Assembly: GCF_001280005.1 (NCBI RefSeq)
Contig: NZ_LGDW01000118.1
Coordinates: 122,101 to 186,100 of the forward strand
From: Streptomyces sp. NRRL WC-3618
GTDB taxonomy: Bacteria > Actinomycetota > Actinomycetes > Streptomycetales > Streptomycetaceae
Reading direction: 5' to 3'
Length of the DNA stretch: 64,000 bases
The notes beneath the pieces were generated by a model. The model saw only the letters and a list, made by a program, of their open reading frames with translations, was not told the origin of the DNA and made no database searches. Position 1 is the stretch's first letter; every line of letters begins with the position of its first letter. Shown here one piece after another: positions 35,610 through 44,086 of this stretch. Both the position numbers and the translations under genes were made by a program.

Positions 35610-36632
35610 TCAAGCGTCCCAGAGCGCCCCGAGCGTCTGCAGGTCACCCCCGTACTCGATGCGGTCCACCCAGGGGGTCGGCCAGGCGTCGGTGCCGTGG
35701 TGGGCGCCGGCGAAGGCGCCGGTGAGGCAGGCGATCGAGTCGGAGTCGCCGGAGGTGCAGGCGGCGCGGCGCAGGGCCGTGAGGGGCTCGCCGGGGAAGA
35801 GCAGGAAGCACAGCAGGCCGGTGGCGAGAGCCTCCTCGGCGATCCAGCCGGCGCCGGTGGCGAGACAGGGGTCGTCCTCGGGCGAGGCGGTGCGGAGGGC
35901 GAGCCGGAGCCGGTCCAGGATCGCCAGGCACTCGTCCCAGCCGCGGGCGATGAAGTGCTCGGGGCTCGGATCATGGCTGTGCGTCCACAGGTCGCCCAGC
36001 CAGCGGTGGTAGTAGCGGCTGCGGCTGTCGTGGGCGTACGTACGCAGCAGGGTCACCAGCTCGGCCGGGTCGGCGCCCTGGGCGAGCAGCCGTACGGCGT
36101 GCGCGGTGAGGTCGGACGCGGCCAGGGCCGTCGGATGCCCGTGGGTGAACGCGGCCTGCAACTGGGCGGCGCCCGCGCGTTGTTCGTCGCTCAGCCCCGG
36201 TGCCAGGCCCACGGGCGCCACGCGCATGTTGGCGCCACAGCCCTTGGAGCCGAGCTGGCTGGCCTCCTGCCAGGGCAGCCGCTCGTTCTTGAGCAGGTTG
36301 CAGGCGACGAGGCAGGTGTGGCCCGGCGCCCGGTTGTTGTCCGGCGACTGGAACCAGTTCACGAACTCCTCGCGCACCGGCCGTTCCATCCGAAGCGGGG
36401 TGAGCAGCCCCCGGTCCATCGCCGTACGCAGCCCGTGGGCGAGCGCCAGCGTCATCTGCGTGTCGTCGGTGACGATCGCGGGCGTGGGCAGGTCCATCTG
36501 CCGCCAGGGGCCATGGGTGGCGAGGATCGACGGGATGTCCTTGAACTCGGTCGGGAAGCCCAGGGCGTCGCCGAGCGCGAGCCCGATCAACGCTCCGCTG
36601 GCGGCGCGCTTCCTGACAGTCGTGGTGGTCAT
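35610..36632 (-). CDS. ADP-ribosylglycohydrolase family protein
   Basis: 340-residue DraG/ARH-fold hydrolase that removes ADP-ribose from proteins, nucleic acids or small molecules. The di-magnesium motifs are present: GLALGDALGFPTEF (N-terminal), IVTDDTQMTLALAHG (Asp-Asp-Thr) and the C-terminal SGDSDSIACLTGAFAG. ATG 36632 has AAGGA 8 bases upstream and overlaps the preceding Nudix regulator's stop by 4 bp. Context with a Nudix regulator and two nucleotidyltransferases suggests removal of ADP-ribose marks in an RNA-repair or NAD-linked pathway. Confidence 0.93.
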   Translation of the reverse strand: MTTTTVRKRAASGALIGLALGDALGFPTEFKDIPSILATHGPWRQMDLPTPAIVTDDTQMTLALAHGLRTAMDRGLLTPLRMERPVREEFVNWFQSPDNNRAPGHTCLVACNLLKNERLPWQEASQLGSKGCGANMRVAPVGLAPGLSDEQRAGAAQLQAAFTHGHPTALAASDLTAHAVRLLAQGADPAELVTLLRTYAHDSRSRYYHRWLGDLWTHSHDPSPEHFIARGWDECLAILDRLRLALRTASPEDDPCLATGAGWIAEEALATGLLCFLLFPGEPLTALRRAACTSGDSDSIACLTGAFAGAHHGTDAWPTPWVDRIEYGGDLQTLGALWDA

Positions 36633-37489
36633 GCGGGGCGTCCTTCCGGTGACGACGGCGACGAGGTAGGGGATGACGGGGACGAAGGGGATGCGGAGGC
36701 TGATGCGGAGGCCGGCGTAGGCGAAGGGGGCGCGGCGGGCGACACCGACGTGGCCGGGCGCAGCAGCGGGGGGTTCAGGGTGGCCGCGGTGCCCGCGCGG
36801 TACAGCGCGGCGGGTTTGCCCCGGCCGCCGGTGAGGCGTGCGGCGCCCGGTACGGCTTCGACGAAGCCCGGGGTGGCGAGCACCTTGCGGCGGAAGTTGG
36901 GCGGGTCGAGCGGGGTGCCCCACACGGTCTCGTAGACGTGCCGCAGCTCGCCGAGGGTGAACTCGGGCGGGCAGAAGGCGGTCGCGATGCGGGAGTTCTC
37001 CAGCTTGGCGCCGACCCGGTCGTGGGCGTCGGCGAGGATGCGGTCGTGGTCGAAGGCGAGCGGCCCGAGCGCGTTGTACCGCAGCCACTGGGCCTGCGCC
37101 GCGTCCCCGCCGGAGTGCGGTTCGGGGGCGTGCGGCAGCAGCGCGGCGAAGGCCACGGACACGACCCGCATTCTCGGGTCGCGGTCGGGTTCGCTGTAGG
37201 TGCGCAGCTGCTCCAGATGCAGCCCGGACACGTCCGACAGGCCGGTCTCCTCGGCGAGTTCACGCCGGGCCGCCGTCTCCGCGGACTCGTCGGGCAGCAC
37301 GAAGCCTCCGGGCAGCGCCCAGCGGCCGGCGTACGGCTCGTGACCGCGCTCGATGAGCAGCGCGTGCAGCGCGCCCGCCCGGATGGTGAGCACCGCCAGA
37401 TCGACGGTGACGGCGAAGGGTTCGAAGGCGTACTTGTCGTACCCCTCCGGGGCCCGGCCCCGGCCCGCTCCGTTCAGCGGTGCGGTCAT
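36629..37489 (-). CDS. NrtR-like Nudix transcriptional regulator
   Basis: 286 residues. A Nudix domain (about 25-155) carries a complete Nudix box (G-x5-E-x7-RELAEETGL around 73-95), so hydrolysis of an ADP-ribose-type compound may be retained, unlike many pure NrtR sensors. It is followed by the winged-helix region characteristic of NrtR (about 185-245: CPPEFTLGELRHVYETVWGT, NFRRKVLATPGFVE) and a Pro/Ser/Ala-rich tail. GAGG precedes ATG 37489 by 8 bases. First gene of the operon; two dyads 30-60 bp upstream are probable operators. Would couple ADP-ribose/NAD status to operon expression. Confidence 0.85.
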   Translation of the reverse strand: MTAPLNGAGRGRAPEGYDKYAFEPFAVTVDLAVLTIRAGALHALLIERGHEPYAGRWALPGGFVLPDESAETAARRELAEETGLSDVSGLHLEQLRTYSEPDRDPRMRVVSVAFAALLPHAPEPHSGGDAAQAQWLRYNALGPLAFDHDRILADAHDRVGAKLENSRIATAFCPPEFTLGELRHVYETVWGTPLDPPNFRRKVLATPGFVEAVPGAARLTGGRGKPAALYRAGTAATLNPPLLRPATSVSPAAPPSPTPASASASASPSSPSSPTSSPSSPEGRPA

Positions 37490-37518
37490 GCCCACCACCT
37501 CCTCACAGCCGTTTTTAT

Positions 37519-37531
37519 GGTCACCATGACC
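37519..37531. promoter_or_regulatory. Palindrome 1 upstream of the NrtR-like operon
   Basis: GGTCA-CCA-TGACC, perfect 5-bp arms, 30 bp before the start codon; flanking TAT/ATA extends the symmetry imperfectly. Confidence 0.55.
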
Positions 37532-37532
37532 A

Positions 37533-37549
37533 ATAGTCACACCGACTAT
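37533..37549. promoter_or_regulatory. Palindrome 2 upstream of the NrtR-like operon
   Basis: ATAGTC-ACACC-GACTAT, perfect 6-bp arms, one base beyond palindrome 1. The two together form a compact operator/promoter block. Confidence 0.55.
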
Positions 37550-37718
37550 AAAGAGCGCGGCCCACCCGCACAAGCCTTCTTGACGACTCCCATACGCCAA
37601 AAGCCCCTCAGCGCCCCCTCAAGCGCCCAGGAGGGGTCAGGAGGCCCCGAGGGACCTGAAGGGCACCGGATCCCCTCCAGCGCGCCGCAGCGCCCCTTGG
37701 CGGGGTCGGGCAAACAAA

Positions 37719-37754
37719 GACGGCCGGCCCCGGAAAGCTCCGGGACCGGCCGTC
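37719..37754 (-). terminator. Terminator of the parA-scpAB-rluB operon
   Basis: Long hairpin GACGGCCGG..CCCGG / CCGGG..CCGGCCGTC with one bulge and a 6-base loop, 22 bp beyond the rluB stop. Confidence 0.85.
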
Positions 37755-37776
37755 GTCACTTAGCGCTGCTACGCCT

Positions 37777-38985
37777 CTACAGATCGACTTCCTTCATCAG
37801 CATGCCGACCTCCGTGTTGGACAGCCGACGCAGCCAGCCCGACTTCTGGTCGCCCAGGGTGATCGGACCGAAGGAGACGCGCACCAGCTTGTCGACCGGG
37901 AAGCCGGCCTCCGCGAGCATGCGGCGCACGATGTGCTTGCGGCCCTCGTGGAGGGTGACCTCGACGAGGTAGTTCTTGCCGGTCTGCTCGACGACCCGGA
38001 AGTGGTCCGCACGCGCGTACCCGTCCTCGAGCTGGATGCCGTCCTTGAGCTGCTTGCCCAGGTCACGCGGGATCGGGCCCACGATGTGCGCGAGGTAGAC
38101 CTTCTTCACGCCGTACTTGGGGTGGGTCAGCCGGTGCGCCAGCTCACCGTGGTTGGTGAGCAGGATGACGCCCTCGGTCTCGGTGTCGAGCCGACCCACG
38201 TGGAAGAGCCGCGTCTCGCGGTTCGTCACATAGTCGCCGAGGCACTGCCGACCCTCGTTGTCCTCCATCGTCGAGACGACGCCCGCGGGCTTGTTCAGCG
38301 AGAAGAACTGGTACGACTGCGTGGCCACCGTCAGCCCGTCGACCTTGATCTCGTCGTTCTCGGGGTCGACTCGCAGCCCCTGCTCCACCACGATCTCGCC
38401 GTTGACCTCGACGCGTGACTGCTCGATCAGCTCCTCGCAGGACCGCCGGGAACCGTAGCCCGCACGCGCGAGGATCTTCTGCAGCCGCTCGCCCTCCTGC
38501 TCGGCGCCCGGGAACGTCTTCGGCAGCTTGACGTCCTTCTTGTCGGCGTACCGCTCCCGGTTGCGCTCCTCGGCCCGCGCGTCGTACTCACGAGAGGTCG
38601 CCGGCGCCCAGCGCCCACGGCCGGTGCCGCTGCTCTGACCCTGCCTCGGCCCGCCCTTGGCACCGCCGCGCGCGGAGGCACCGCGCCCGGACTTCGGACC
38701 GTCCGGGGTGGCACCCGGTCCCACGTCGTAGCGGCGCTCCTCGGGGCGCGGCTTACTGGGGCGACCCTGGGCCTGACCCTGGCCCTGAGCCTGGCCCTGA
38801 CCGCGTCCCTGGCTCGGACCCTGACCGCGTCCCTGCCCCGGACCCTGGCCTCGCCCCTGACCCTGACCGCGCCCCTGGCCCTGGCCCTGGCCGCGCCTGT
38901 CGCCACCGCCGCTGCCGGCGCCGCGAGAGTTACCGCGCCCGCCACCACTCTTGCCACCGCTACCGCTGCCGCTACTGCTTCGCAT
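37777..38985 (-). CDS. rluB: 23S rRNA pseudouridine synthase (RluB family) with long low-complexity N-terminus
   Basis: 402 residues. Residues 1 to about 165 are disordered: Ser/Gly-rich, then many GQ/RGQ repeats, then basic. An S4 domain (about 168-230: ERLQKILARAGYGSRRSCEE) and the RsuA/RluB catalytic domain follow, with catalytic Asp in HVGRLDTETEGVILLTN and GRKHIVRRMLAEAG. It modifies a uridine in 23S rRNA. ATG 38985 overlaps the scpB stop by one base. Placement behind scpAB is a widespread bacterial arrangement. The RNA-binding-type repeat extension is unusually long. Confidence 0.93.
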   Translation of the reverse strand: MRSSSGSGSGGKSGGGRGNSRGAGSGGGDRRGQGQGQGRGQGQGRGQGPGQGRGQGPSQGRGQGQAQGQGQAQGRPSKPRPEERRYDVGPGATPDGPKSGRGASARGGAKGGPRQGQSSGTGRGRWAPATSREYDARAEERNRERYADKKDVKLPKTFPGAEQEGERLQKILARAGYGSRRSCEELIEQSRVEVNGEIVVEQGLRVDPENDEIKVDGLTVATQSYQFFSLNKPAGVVSTMEDNEGRQCLGDYVTNRETRLFHVGRLDTETEGVILLTNHGELAHRLTHPKYGVKKVYLAHIVGPIPRDLGKQLKDGIQLEDGYARADHFRVVEQTGKNYLVEVTLHEGRKHIVRRMLAEAGFPVDKLVRVSFGPITLGDQKSGWLRRLSNTEVGMLMKEVDL

Positions 38986-39647
38986 CAAAATTCCGTCTGG
39001 TCGTCTGCGTCGTCTGCACCCGGAGCATCGGGAGCATCCGGATCGAACGACGGAACACCTTCCTGCGTCTCGGCCTCGATCGCGTCCGCCTCCGGGAGGA
39101 AGGGTGCGAGCTCCGGGAGTTCGTCCAGGCCTCGCAGGCCCATCCGCTCCAGGAAGTAGTTCGTCGTCGTGTACAGGATCGCACCTGTTTCGGGTTCCGT
39201 GCCCGCCTCCTGGACCAGACCGCGCTGCAACAGGGTCCGCATGACCCCGTCACAGTTGACTCCGCGGACGGCCGAGACCCGGCTGCGGCTGACCGGCTGC
39301 CGGTACGCGACGACCGCCAGCGTCTCCAGCGCGGCCTGCGTGAGCCGGGCCTGCTGCCCGTCCAGTACGAAGCCCTCGACGGCCGCCGCGTACTCGGGCC
39401 GCGAGTAGAAACGCCAGCCGCCGGCGATGAGCCGCAGCTCGAACCCACGCCCCTGGACGGTGTACTCGTCGGCCAGCGCGCGCAGGGCGTCCGCGATCTG
39501 CCGCCGGGGCCGCTGGAGGATCTTCGCGAGGTGTTCCTCGGTCGCGGGTTCGTCCACGACCATGAGGACGGCCTCCAGGGCGGGCCTGAGATCGAGATCG
39601 GCGACGGTCGGCGGCCCGGCCGGCACTTCGGGGGTCTCCTCGCTCAC
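38985..39647 (-). CDS. scpB: Segregation and condensation protein B
   Basis: 220 residues, two winged-helix domains: LDLRPALEAVLMVVDEPATE, QARLTQAALETLAVVAYRQP and VSRSRVSAVRGVNCDGVMRT, LVQEAGTEPETGAILYTTTN. It binds ScpA and SMC to form the condensin complex. Acidic C-terminal tail. GTG start overlaps scpA stop by 4 bp; the stop abuts rluB. Confidence 0.95.
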   Translation of the reverse strand: MSEETPEVPAGPPTVADLDLRPALEAVLMVVDEPATEEHLAKILQRPRRQIADALRALADEYTVQGRGFELRLIAGGWRFYSRPEYAAAVEGFVLDGQQARLTQAALETLAVVAYRQPVSRSRVSAVRGVNCDGVMRTLLQRGLVQEAGTEPETGAILYTTTNYFLERMGLRGLDELPELAPFLPEADAIEAETQEGVPSFDPDAPDAPGADDADDQTEF

Positions 39648-40645
39648 GCCTTCTCGTCCTTCCCTGGCTTCACCGGCTCCGGCGGCCGGTCGAACTCGTC
39701 GGTGACCGTCGGCTCCCGGTCGCCTTCCCCGCCCGTCCAGCGCACCACCAGCTCCCCGAGCGCGGTCTCCTGGTCCAGGGCGACGGCCTTCTCCCGGTAC
39801 AGCTCCAGCAGCGCCAGGAACCGCGCCACGACGGTCAGCGTGTCCTCGGTGTCCTCGACGAGGTCCTGGAAGGTGGCCTCGCCCAGTTCCCGCAGCCGCG
39901 CGACCACGATCCGGGCCTGCTCCTGCACGCTCACCAGGGGCGCGTGGATGTGGTCGACGTAGACCTGCGGCCTGGGCCTGGGCTGCATCGCCTTCACGGC
40001 GAGCTTCGCGAACCCCTCCGCCCCGATGCTGATGACGACCTCGGGCAGCAGTTCGGCGTGGTGCGGTTCGAGGCCGACCGTACGGGGATACCGGCGGGCC
40101 TCGTCGTCGAGGCGCTGGTTGAGGATGTCGGCGATCTGTTTGTACGCGCGGTACTGGAGCAGCCGCGCGAACAGCAGGTCGCGCGCCTCCAGCAGCGCCA
40201 GGTCGGCCTCGTCCTCGACCTCGGCGGCGGGCAGCAGCCGCGCGGCCTTCAGGTCCAGCAGGGTGGCCGCGACGACCAGGAACTCGGTCGTCTGGTCGAG
40301 ATCCCAGTCGGGCCCCATCGCCCTGATGTGCGCCATGAACTCGTCGGTCACCTTGGAGAGGGCGACCTCGGTGACGTCGAGCTTGTGCCTGGAGATCAGC
40401 TGGAGGAGGAGATCGAAGGGCCCCTCGAAGTTGGCGAGCCGGACCTTGAAGACCCCGTCATCGGGTTCGGGTGCCGACGGCGGAACCGGGGACTCCGGCA
40501 CGTCCGCCGCCGCTTCCTCGACCCCCGCGCCCTCGGCCACGTCCTCTTCGACCGGGACCGGCGGCGCGCCCCCCGGCCCCCGCCCCAGCACACGCCGACG
40601 ACCGGCGGAGCCGGGGCCGGATGCGGGGGCGTCGTTCGAGGTCAT
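39644..40645 (-). CDS. scpA: Segregation and condensation protein A (kleisin)
   Basis: 333 residues. An acidic, Pro-rich N-terminal extension (1-65) precedes the kleisin domain: FKVRLANFEGPFDLLLQLIS, LDVTEVALSKVTDEFMAHIR, FLVVAATLLDLKAARLLPA, and the C-terminal winged helix (about 250-305: FQDLVEDTEDTLTVVARFLA). It bridges the SMC heads and binds ScpB. Coupled to scpB by overlap and 18 bp after the RHH-like gene. Confidence 0.95.
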   Translation of the reverse strand: MTSNDAPASGPGSAGRRRVLGRGPGGAPPVPVEEDVAEGAGVEEAAADVPESPVPPSAPEPDDGVFKVRLANFEGPFDLLLQLISRHKLDVTEVALSKVTDEFMAHIRAMGPDWDLDQTTEFLVVAATLLDLKAARLLPAAEVEDEADLALLEARDLLFARLLQYRAYKQIADILNQRLDDEARRYPRTVGLEPHHAELLPEVVISIGAEGFAKLAVKAMQPRPRPQVYVDHIHAPLVSVQEQARIVVARLRELGEATFQDLVEDTEDTLTVVARFLALLELYREKAVALDQETALGELVVRWTGGEGDREPTVTDEFDRPPEPVKPGKDEKA

Positions 40646-40663
40646 CGCCCACGCAGGCTACCG

Positions 40664-41242
40664 CTAGCGCCCGCGCAACCGTCGTACGAGAATGCTCGCG
40701 TCCCCACGGGACTCGAGATCCGCGAGCACCACCGCGACCGCCTCGCGCACGATGCGTCCGCGGTCGACCGCGAGCCCGTGCTCGCCTCGCAGCACGAGAC
40801 GCGCGTGCTCCAGGTCCATGAGCTCCTCGGCGGAGACGTACACCGTGATCTTCTCGTCGTGCCGCTCACGCCCGCTGGGCCGCCGGGAAGGGGCCCGGCC
40901 ACGCTTGCGGGACGCCGACACCGACTGCGGCGACGGACCCTGCTGGCCGGAGGCAGAACCTTCCTGCTCGTCCTGGCGCCGCATCGAACGCTCCGCGCCG
41001 GCACCCCGGCTGCGCGACTCCCCGGCCGGGTCCACGCCGGCGGCGACATGCTCGTCACCGTCGCCGTCGCCGCCCTGGACGGGCACCGAGTGCGGCGCGT
41101 CGTCCGAAGCGGCGGCCCCGTCGCTCTCCTGCGCGGGACCGGGCACCCGGACCTCGCCGTTGGCCTGGCGCCGGGGAGTGGACGACTGGAGCGCCATGCC
41201 CCCCGTGGTGCGGAACAGTTCGTCGGCCCCCGGCAGACTCAC
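40664..41242 (-). CDS. Hypothetical protein with ribbon-helix-helix-like C-terminus, partner of ParA-like ATPase
   Basis: 192 residues. The N-terminal 125 are disordered (Ser/Gly/Arg-rich). The C-terminal 65 (HDEKITVYVSAEELMDLEHA, LVLRGEHGLAVDRGRIVREA, VAVVLADLESRG) have the strand-helix-helix look of an RHH DNA-binding domain. GTG 41242 overlaps the parA stop by 4 bp; GTG 41254 is possible. Sitting directly after a ParA ATPase and before scpA, it may be a ParG/ParB-like DNA-binding partner. This role is inference from position. Confidence 0.72.
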   Translation of the reverse strand: MSLPGADELFRTTGGMALQSSTPRRQANGEVRVPGPAQESDGAAASDDAPHSVPVQGGDGDGDEHVAAGVDPAGESRSRGAGAERSMRRQDEQEGSASGQQGPSPQSVSASRKRGRAPSRRPSGRERHDEKITVYVSAEELMDLEHARLVLRGEHGLAVDRGRIVREAVAVVLADLESRGDASILVRRLRGR

Positions 41243-42417
41243 TCGGCGTGACACCGGGCGAGCACCTCCCTGGCGAGCTGGCGATAGGCGGCGGCACCGA
41301 CGGAGTTCGAGGCGTACGTGGTGATCGGCTCGCCGGCGACCGTGGTCTCCGGGAAGCGGACCGTGCGTCCGATGACCGTGTGGTAGACGTGGTCGTCGAA
41401 GGCCTCGACGACACGTGCGAGCACCTCACGGCTGTGCACCGTGCGCGAGTCGTACATCGTGGCGAGGATCCCGTCGAGCTCCAGGTCCGGGTTCAGCCGC
41501 TCCTGGACCTTCTCGATGGTCTCCGTGAGCAGCGCGACACCACGCAGTGCGAAGAACTCGCACTCCAGCGGCACTATCACCTTGTGGGCCGCCGTCAGGG
41601 CGTTCACGGTGAGCAGGCCGAGCGAGGGCTGGCAGTCGATCACGATGTAGTCGTAGTCGGCCATGAGCGGCTTCAGGGCGCGCTGGAGCGTCGACTCGCG
41701 CGCGACCTCCGACACCAGCTGCACCTCGGCCGCCGACAGGTCGATATTGCTCGGCAGCAGGTCCATGTTCGGGACCGCGGTCTTGAGCAGGATCTCGTCC
41801 ACGGACATCCCCCGCTCCATGAGCAGGTTGTAGACCGTCAGGTCGAGTTCCATCGGGTTCACACCGAGGCCCACGGAGAGGGCGCCCTGCGGGTCGAAGT
41901 CGACCAGCAGGACCCGGCGTCCGTACTCCGCGAGCGCAGCGCCCAGGTTGATGGTCGACGTGGTCTTGCCGACGCCGCCCTTCTGGTTGCACATCGCGAT
42001 GATCGTCGCGGGGCCGTGACTGGTCAGCGGACCCGGGATCGGGAAGTAGGGCAGCGGGCGTCCGGTGGGACCGATGCGCTCGCGGCGCTGACGGGCCGCG
42101 TCGGGCGCGAGCGTGGCCGCGTACTCCGGATCGGGCTCGTACTCGGCGTCGGGGTCGTAGAAGTGCCCGTCGGGCAGTTCGTCGTAGTCGGCGAAGTGGT
42201 TGTGGACCCCGCCACTACCGTCGCCGGCCATGGCGTTCACGTGATGACCATCCATGCTCATGTGTCCTGGCCGAGTCACCACCGGCATCTGGTGACCCTG
42301 GTGGGCTGCGAAGGTGCGGACCGCGACGGAGCCGACAGCCGCGAGCCCCGTGGGGCCCGATCCCCGCGCCGGCATTCCTGGTTGACCACCCCCGGGAGTA
42401 AATGTCGACTCATTCAC
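41239..42417 (-). CDS. ParA-family ATPase (second, non-parAB locus)
   Basis: 392 residues. A Gly/His-rich N-terminal extension of about 135 residues precedes the ParA/MinD ATPase domain with the deviant Walker A CNQKGGVGKTTS (signature Lys146, Lys151), switch I DFDPQGALSVGLGV and Walker B YDYIVIDCQPSLGLL. These ATPases oscillate on DNA or position cargo; this copy precedes scpAB rather than parB. GTG 42417 is preceded by AAGGAGG 11 bases upstream. Remembered orthologue SCO1772. Confidence 0.9.
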   Translation of the reverse strand: MNESTFTPGGGQPGMPARGSGPTGLAAVGSVAVRTFAAHQGHQMPVVTRPGHMSMDGHHVNAMAGDGSGGVHNHFADYDELPDGHFYDPDAEYEPDPEYAATLAPDAARQRRERIGPTGRPLPYFPIPGPLTSHGPATIIAMCNQKGGVGKTTSTINLGAALAEYGRRVLLVDFDPQGALSVGLGVNPMELDLTVYNLLMERGMSVDEILLKTAVPNMDLLPSNIDLSAAEVQLVSEVARESTLQRALKPLMADYDYIVIDCQPSLGLLTVNALTAAHKVIVPLECEFFALRGVALLTETIEKVQERLNPDLELDGILATMYDSRTVHSREVLARVVEAFDDHVYHTVIGRTVRFPETTVAGEPITTYASNSVGAAAYRQLAREVLARCHAE

Positions 42418-42809
42418 AAGTCGTCTTACCTCCTTGGTGACCAGGAAACTTCTCGATAGGTCAGCGTGGCACCATGCCGACGGTTGGCGACTCTATGGCG
42501 TGTCGGCCGTTCGCAGCAACACAATCCGCCGGACCCGGCCCGATGTGTCGGCAATGAAACATCCCGCTGTCAAGGGCGTACGGCCGTCGCACGGCAGGGT
42601 TCACCGGTGCGCGAATCGGTTGAAGCGTTACGTTCGAGGCGAGTTGAACGAGTATCGCAAAGTGACCATACACACATCCGGCCGAACCTTGTCGGGCAAG
42701 GTCCGGCCGGGTGCGGGCCGTTGACGACCCCTGTTGACGTATCGCCTTTTACCCGCTGATGACTTGGTCGTTTAGTCGACCGGGAGCACCCGCGAGGCGG
42801 CCGGGAACG
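42418..42809. other. Intergenic region between parA-like gene and ald stop
   Basis: 392 bp with no convincing gene; contains the promoter of the parA-scpAB operon (the AT-richer 42600-42680) and the probable ald terminator at 42679-42708. Confidence 0.55.
42679..42708 (-). terminator. Probable terminator of ald
   Basis: CGGCC.ACCTTG - TCGGG - CAAGGT.CGGCC: 6-bp inner and 4-5-bp outer arms, about 100 bp beyond the ald stop. Could alternatively be a leader structure of the parA operon. Confidence 0.5.
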
Positions 42810-43934
42810 TCAGCCGAGCAATGTCTCCAACGCCACGTGCTCCAGTCCGTGCGCCTCCGCGACCTCTCGGTAAACGACCTTGCCGTCATGGGTGTTGAGC
42901 CCCCGGGCGAGCGCCGGGTCGCTACGCAGCGCCGCCACCCAGCCACGGTCGGCGAGTTCCACGATGTACGGCAGCGTGGCGTTGGTGAGCGCGTAGGTCG
43001 AGGTGTTGGGCACCGCCCCGGGCATGTTGGCGACGCAGTAGAAGACCGATCCGTGGACCGGGAAGGTCGGTTCGGCGTGGGTGGTCGGACGCGAGTCCTC
43101 GAAGCAGCCGCCCTGGTCGATCGCGATGTCGACGAGGACGCTCCCCGGCTTCATCCGCGACACAAGCTCGTTGGTGACCAGCTTCGGGGCCTTGGCGCCG
43201 GGGATCAGCACGGCGCCGATGACGAGGTCGGCGTCCAGGACGGCCTTCTCCAGCTCGAAGGAGTTGGACATGATCGCCCGGACCTTGGTGCCGAAGACCT
43301 TGTCGGCCTCGCGCAGCTTGTTGATGTCGCGGTCGAGCAGCGTGACGTGGAAGCCCATGCCGACGGCGATCTGCGTGGCGTTCCAGCCGGAGACGCCGCC
43401 GCCGATGACGACGGCTCGCGCGGGCTGCGTGCCGGGGACTCCGCCGGGGAGCACGCCACGTCCGCCGACCGAACGCATCAGGTGGTAGGCGCCGACCTGT
43501 GGGGCCAGCCGGCCGGCGACCTCCGACATCGGGGCGAGCAGCGGCAGGGCGCGACCGGGCAGTTCGACGGTCTCGTAGGCGATCGCCGTGGTGCCGGACG
43601 CGACGAGCGCGTCGGTGCACGCCCTGGAGGCGGCCAGGTGCAGGTAGGTGAAGAGCGTCTGGTCCTTGCGGAGGCGGTGGTACTCCTCGGCGATGGGCTC
43701 CTTGACCTTCAGCAGCAGGTCGGCGGTGGCCCACACCTCGTCGGCCGTCGCGAGGATGCGCGCACCGGCGGCCACGAACTCGTCGTCGGTGATCGAGGAG
43801 CCGACGCCGGCGTTCTGCTCGATGACGACCTGGTGGCCGTGGCGCACCAGTTCATGCACCCCGGCGGGGGTGATGGCCACACGGAACTCGTTGTTCTTGA
43901 CCTCGCGGGGGATGCCGACCTTCACGTCGATCAC
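42810..43934 (-). CDS. ald: Alanine dehydrogenase
   Basis: 374-residue NAD-dependent L-alanine dehydrogenase (alanine to pyruvate plus ammonia). Signatures: [20 protein letters not shown] (PNT/AlaDH N-terminal), Lys in [13 protein letters not shown], catalytic His in [11 protein letters not shown], and Rossmann [20 protein letters not shown] with Asp in LLDRDINKL. Actinobacterial Ald supports alanine catabolism, and in mycobacteria redox balance at low oxygen. GTG 43934 was kept; GTG 43925 (MKVGIPRE) is equally spaced from AAGGA. An inverted repeat at 44066-44086 is a possible Lrp/AsnC-type site. Confidence 0.95.
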   Translation of the reverse strand: MIDVKVGIPREVKNNEFRVAITPAGVHELVRHGHQVVIEQNAGVGSSITDDEFVAAGARILATADEVWATADLLLKVKEPIAEEYHRLRKDQTLFTYLHLAASRACTDALVASGTTAIAYETVELPGRALPLLAPMSEVAGRLAPQVGAYHLMRSVGGRGVLPGGVPGTQPARAVVIGGGVSGWNATQIAVGMGFHVTLLDRDINKLREADKVFGTKVRAIMSNSFELEKAVLDADLVIGAVLIPGAKAPKLVTNELVSRMKPGSVLVDIAIDQGGCFEDSRPTTHAEPTFPVHGSVFYCVANMPGAVPNTSTYALTNATLPYIVELADRGWVAALRSDPALARGLNTHDGKVVYREVAEAHGLEHVALETLLG

Positions 43935-44065
43935 GGTCCTTGGCTCAGAGGATGTGGGGGCATAGCACTACATACCCGGACGTGCGGGGGCACACCAGGA
44001 GACCGCAGGAGAAGGTGCGGTAGAGCCAGTCTAATGAAGGTGTTCTCGCTGTCTAGCCTTTCAAT

Positions 44066-44086
44066 GCATCAATCTTCTGCTGATGC
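44066..44086. promoter_or_regulatory. Inverted repeat upstream of ald
   Basis: GCATCA-N9-TGATGC, about 130 bp before the ald start and overlapping the end of the upstream gene. The spacing fits Lrp/AsnC-type regulators that commonly control ald, but no such regulator gene is present in the window. Confidence 0.35.

Noticed and set aside
37519..37549. Palindromes as a transcription terminator
   Set aside because: They lie 30-60 bp upstream of a start codon, are not GC-rich and have short arms; an operator is more likely.
42461..42673. Small minus-strand frame in the parA-ald gap
   Set aside because: No ribosome site, no recognisable motif, cysteine/histidine-rich random-like composition.
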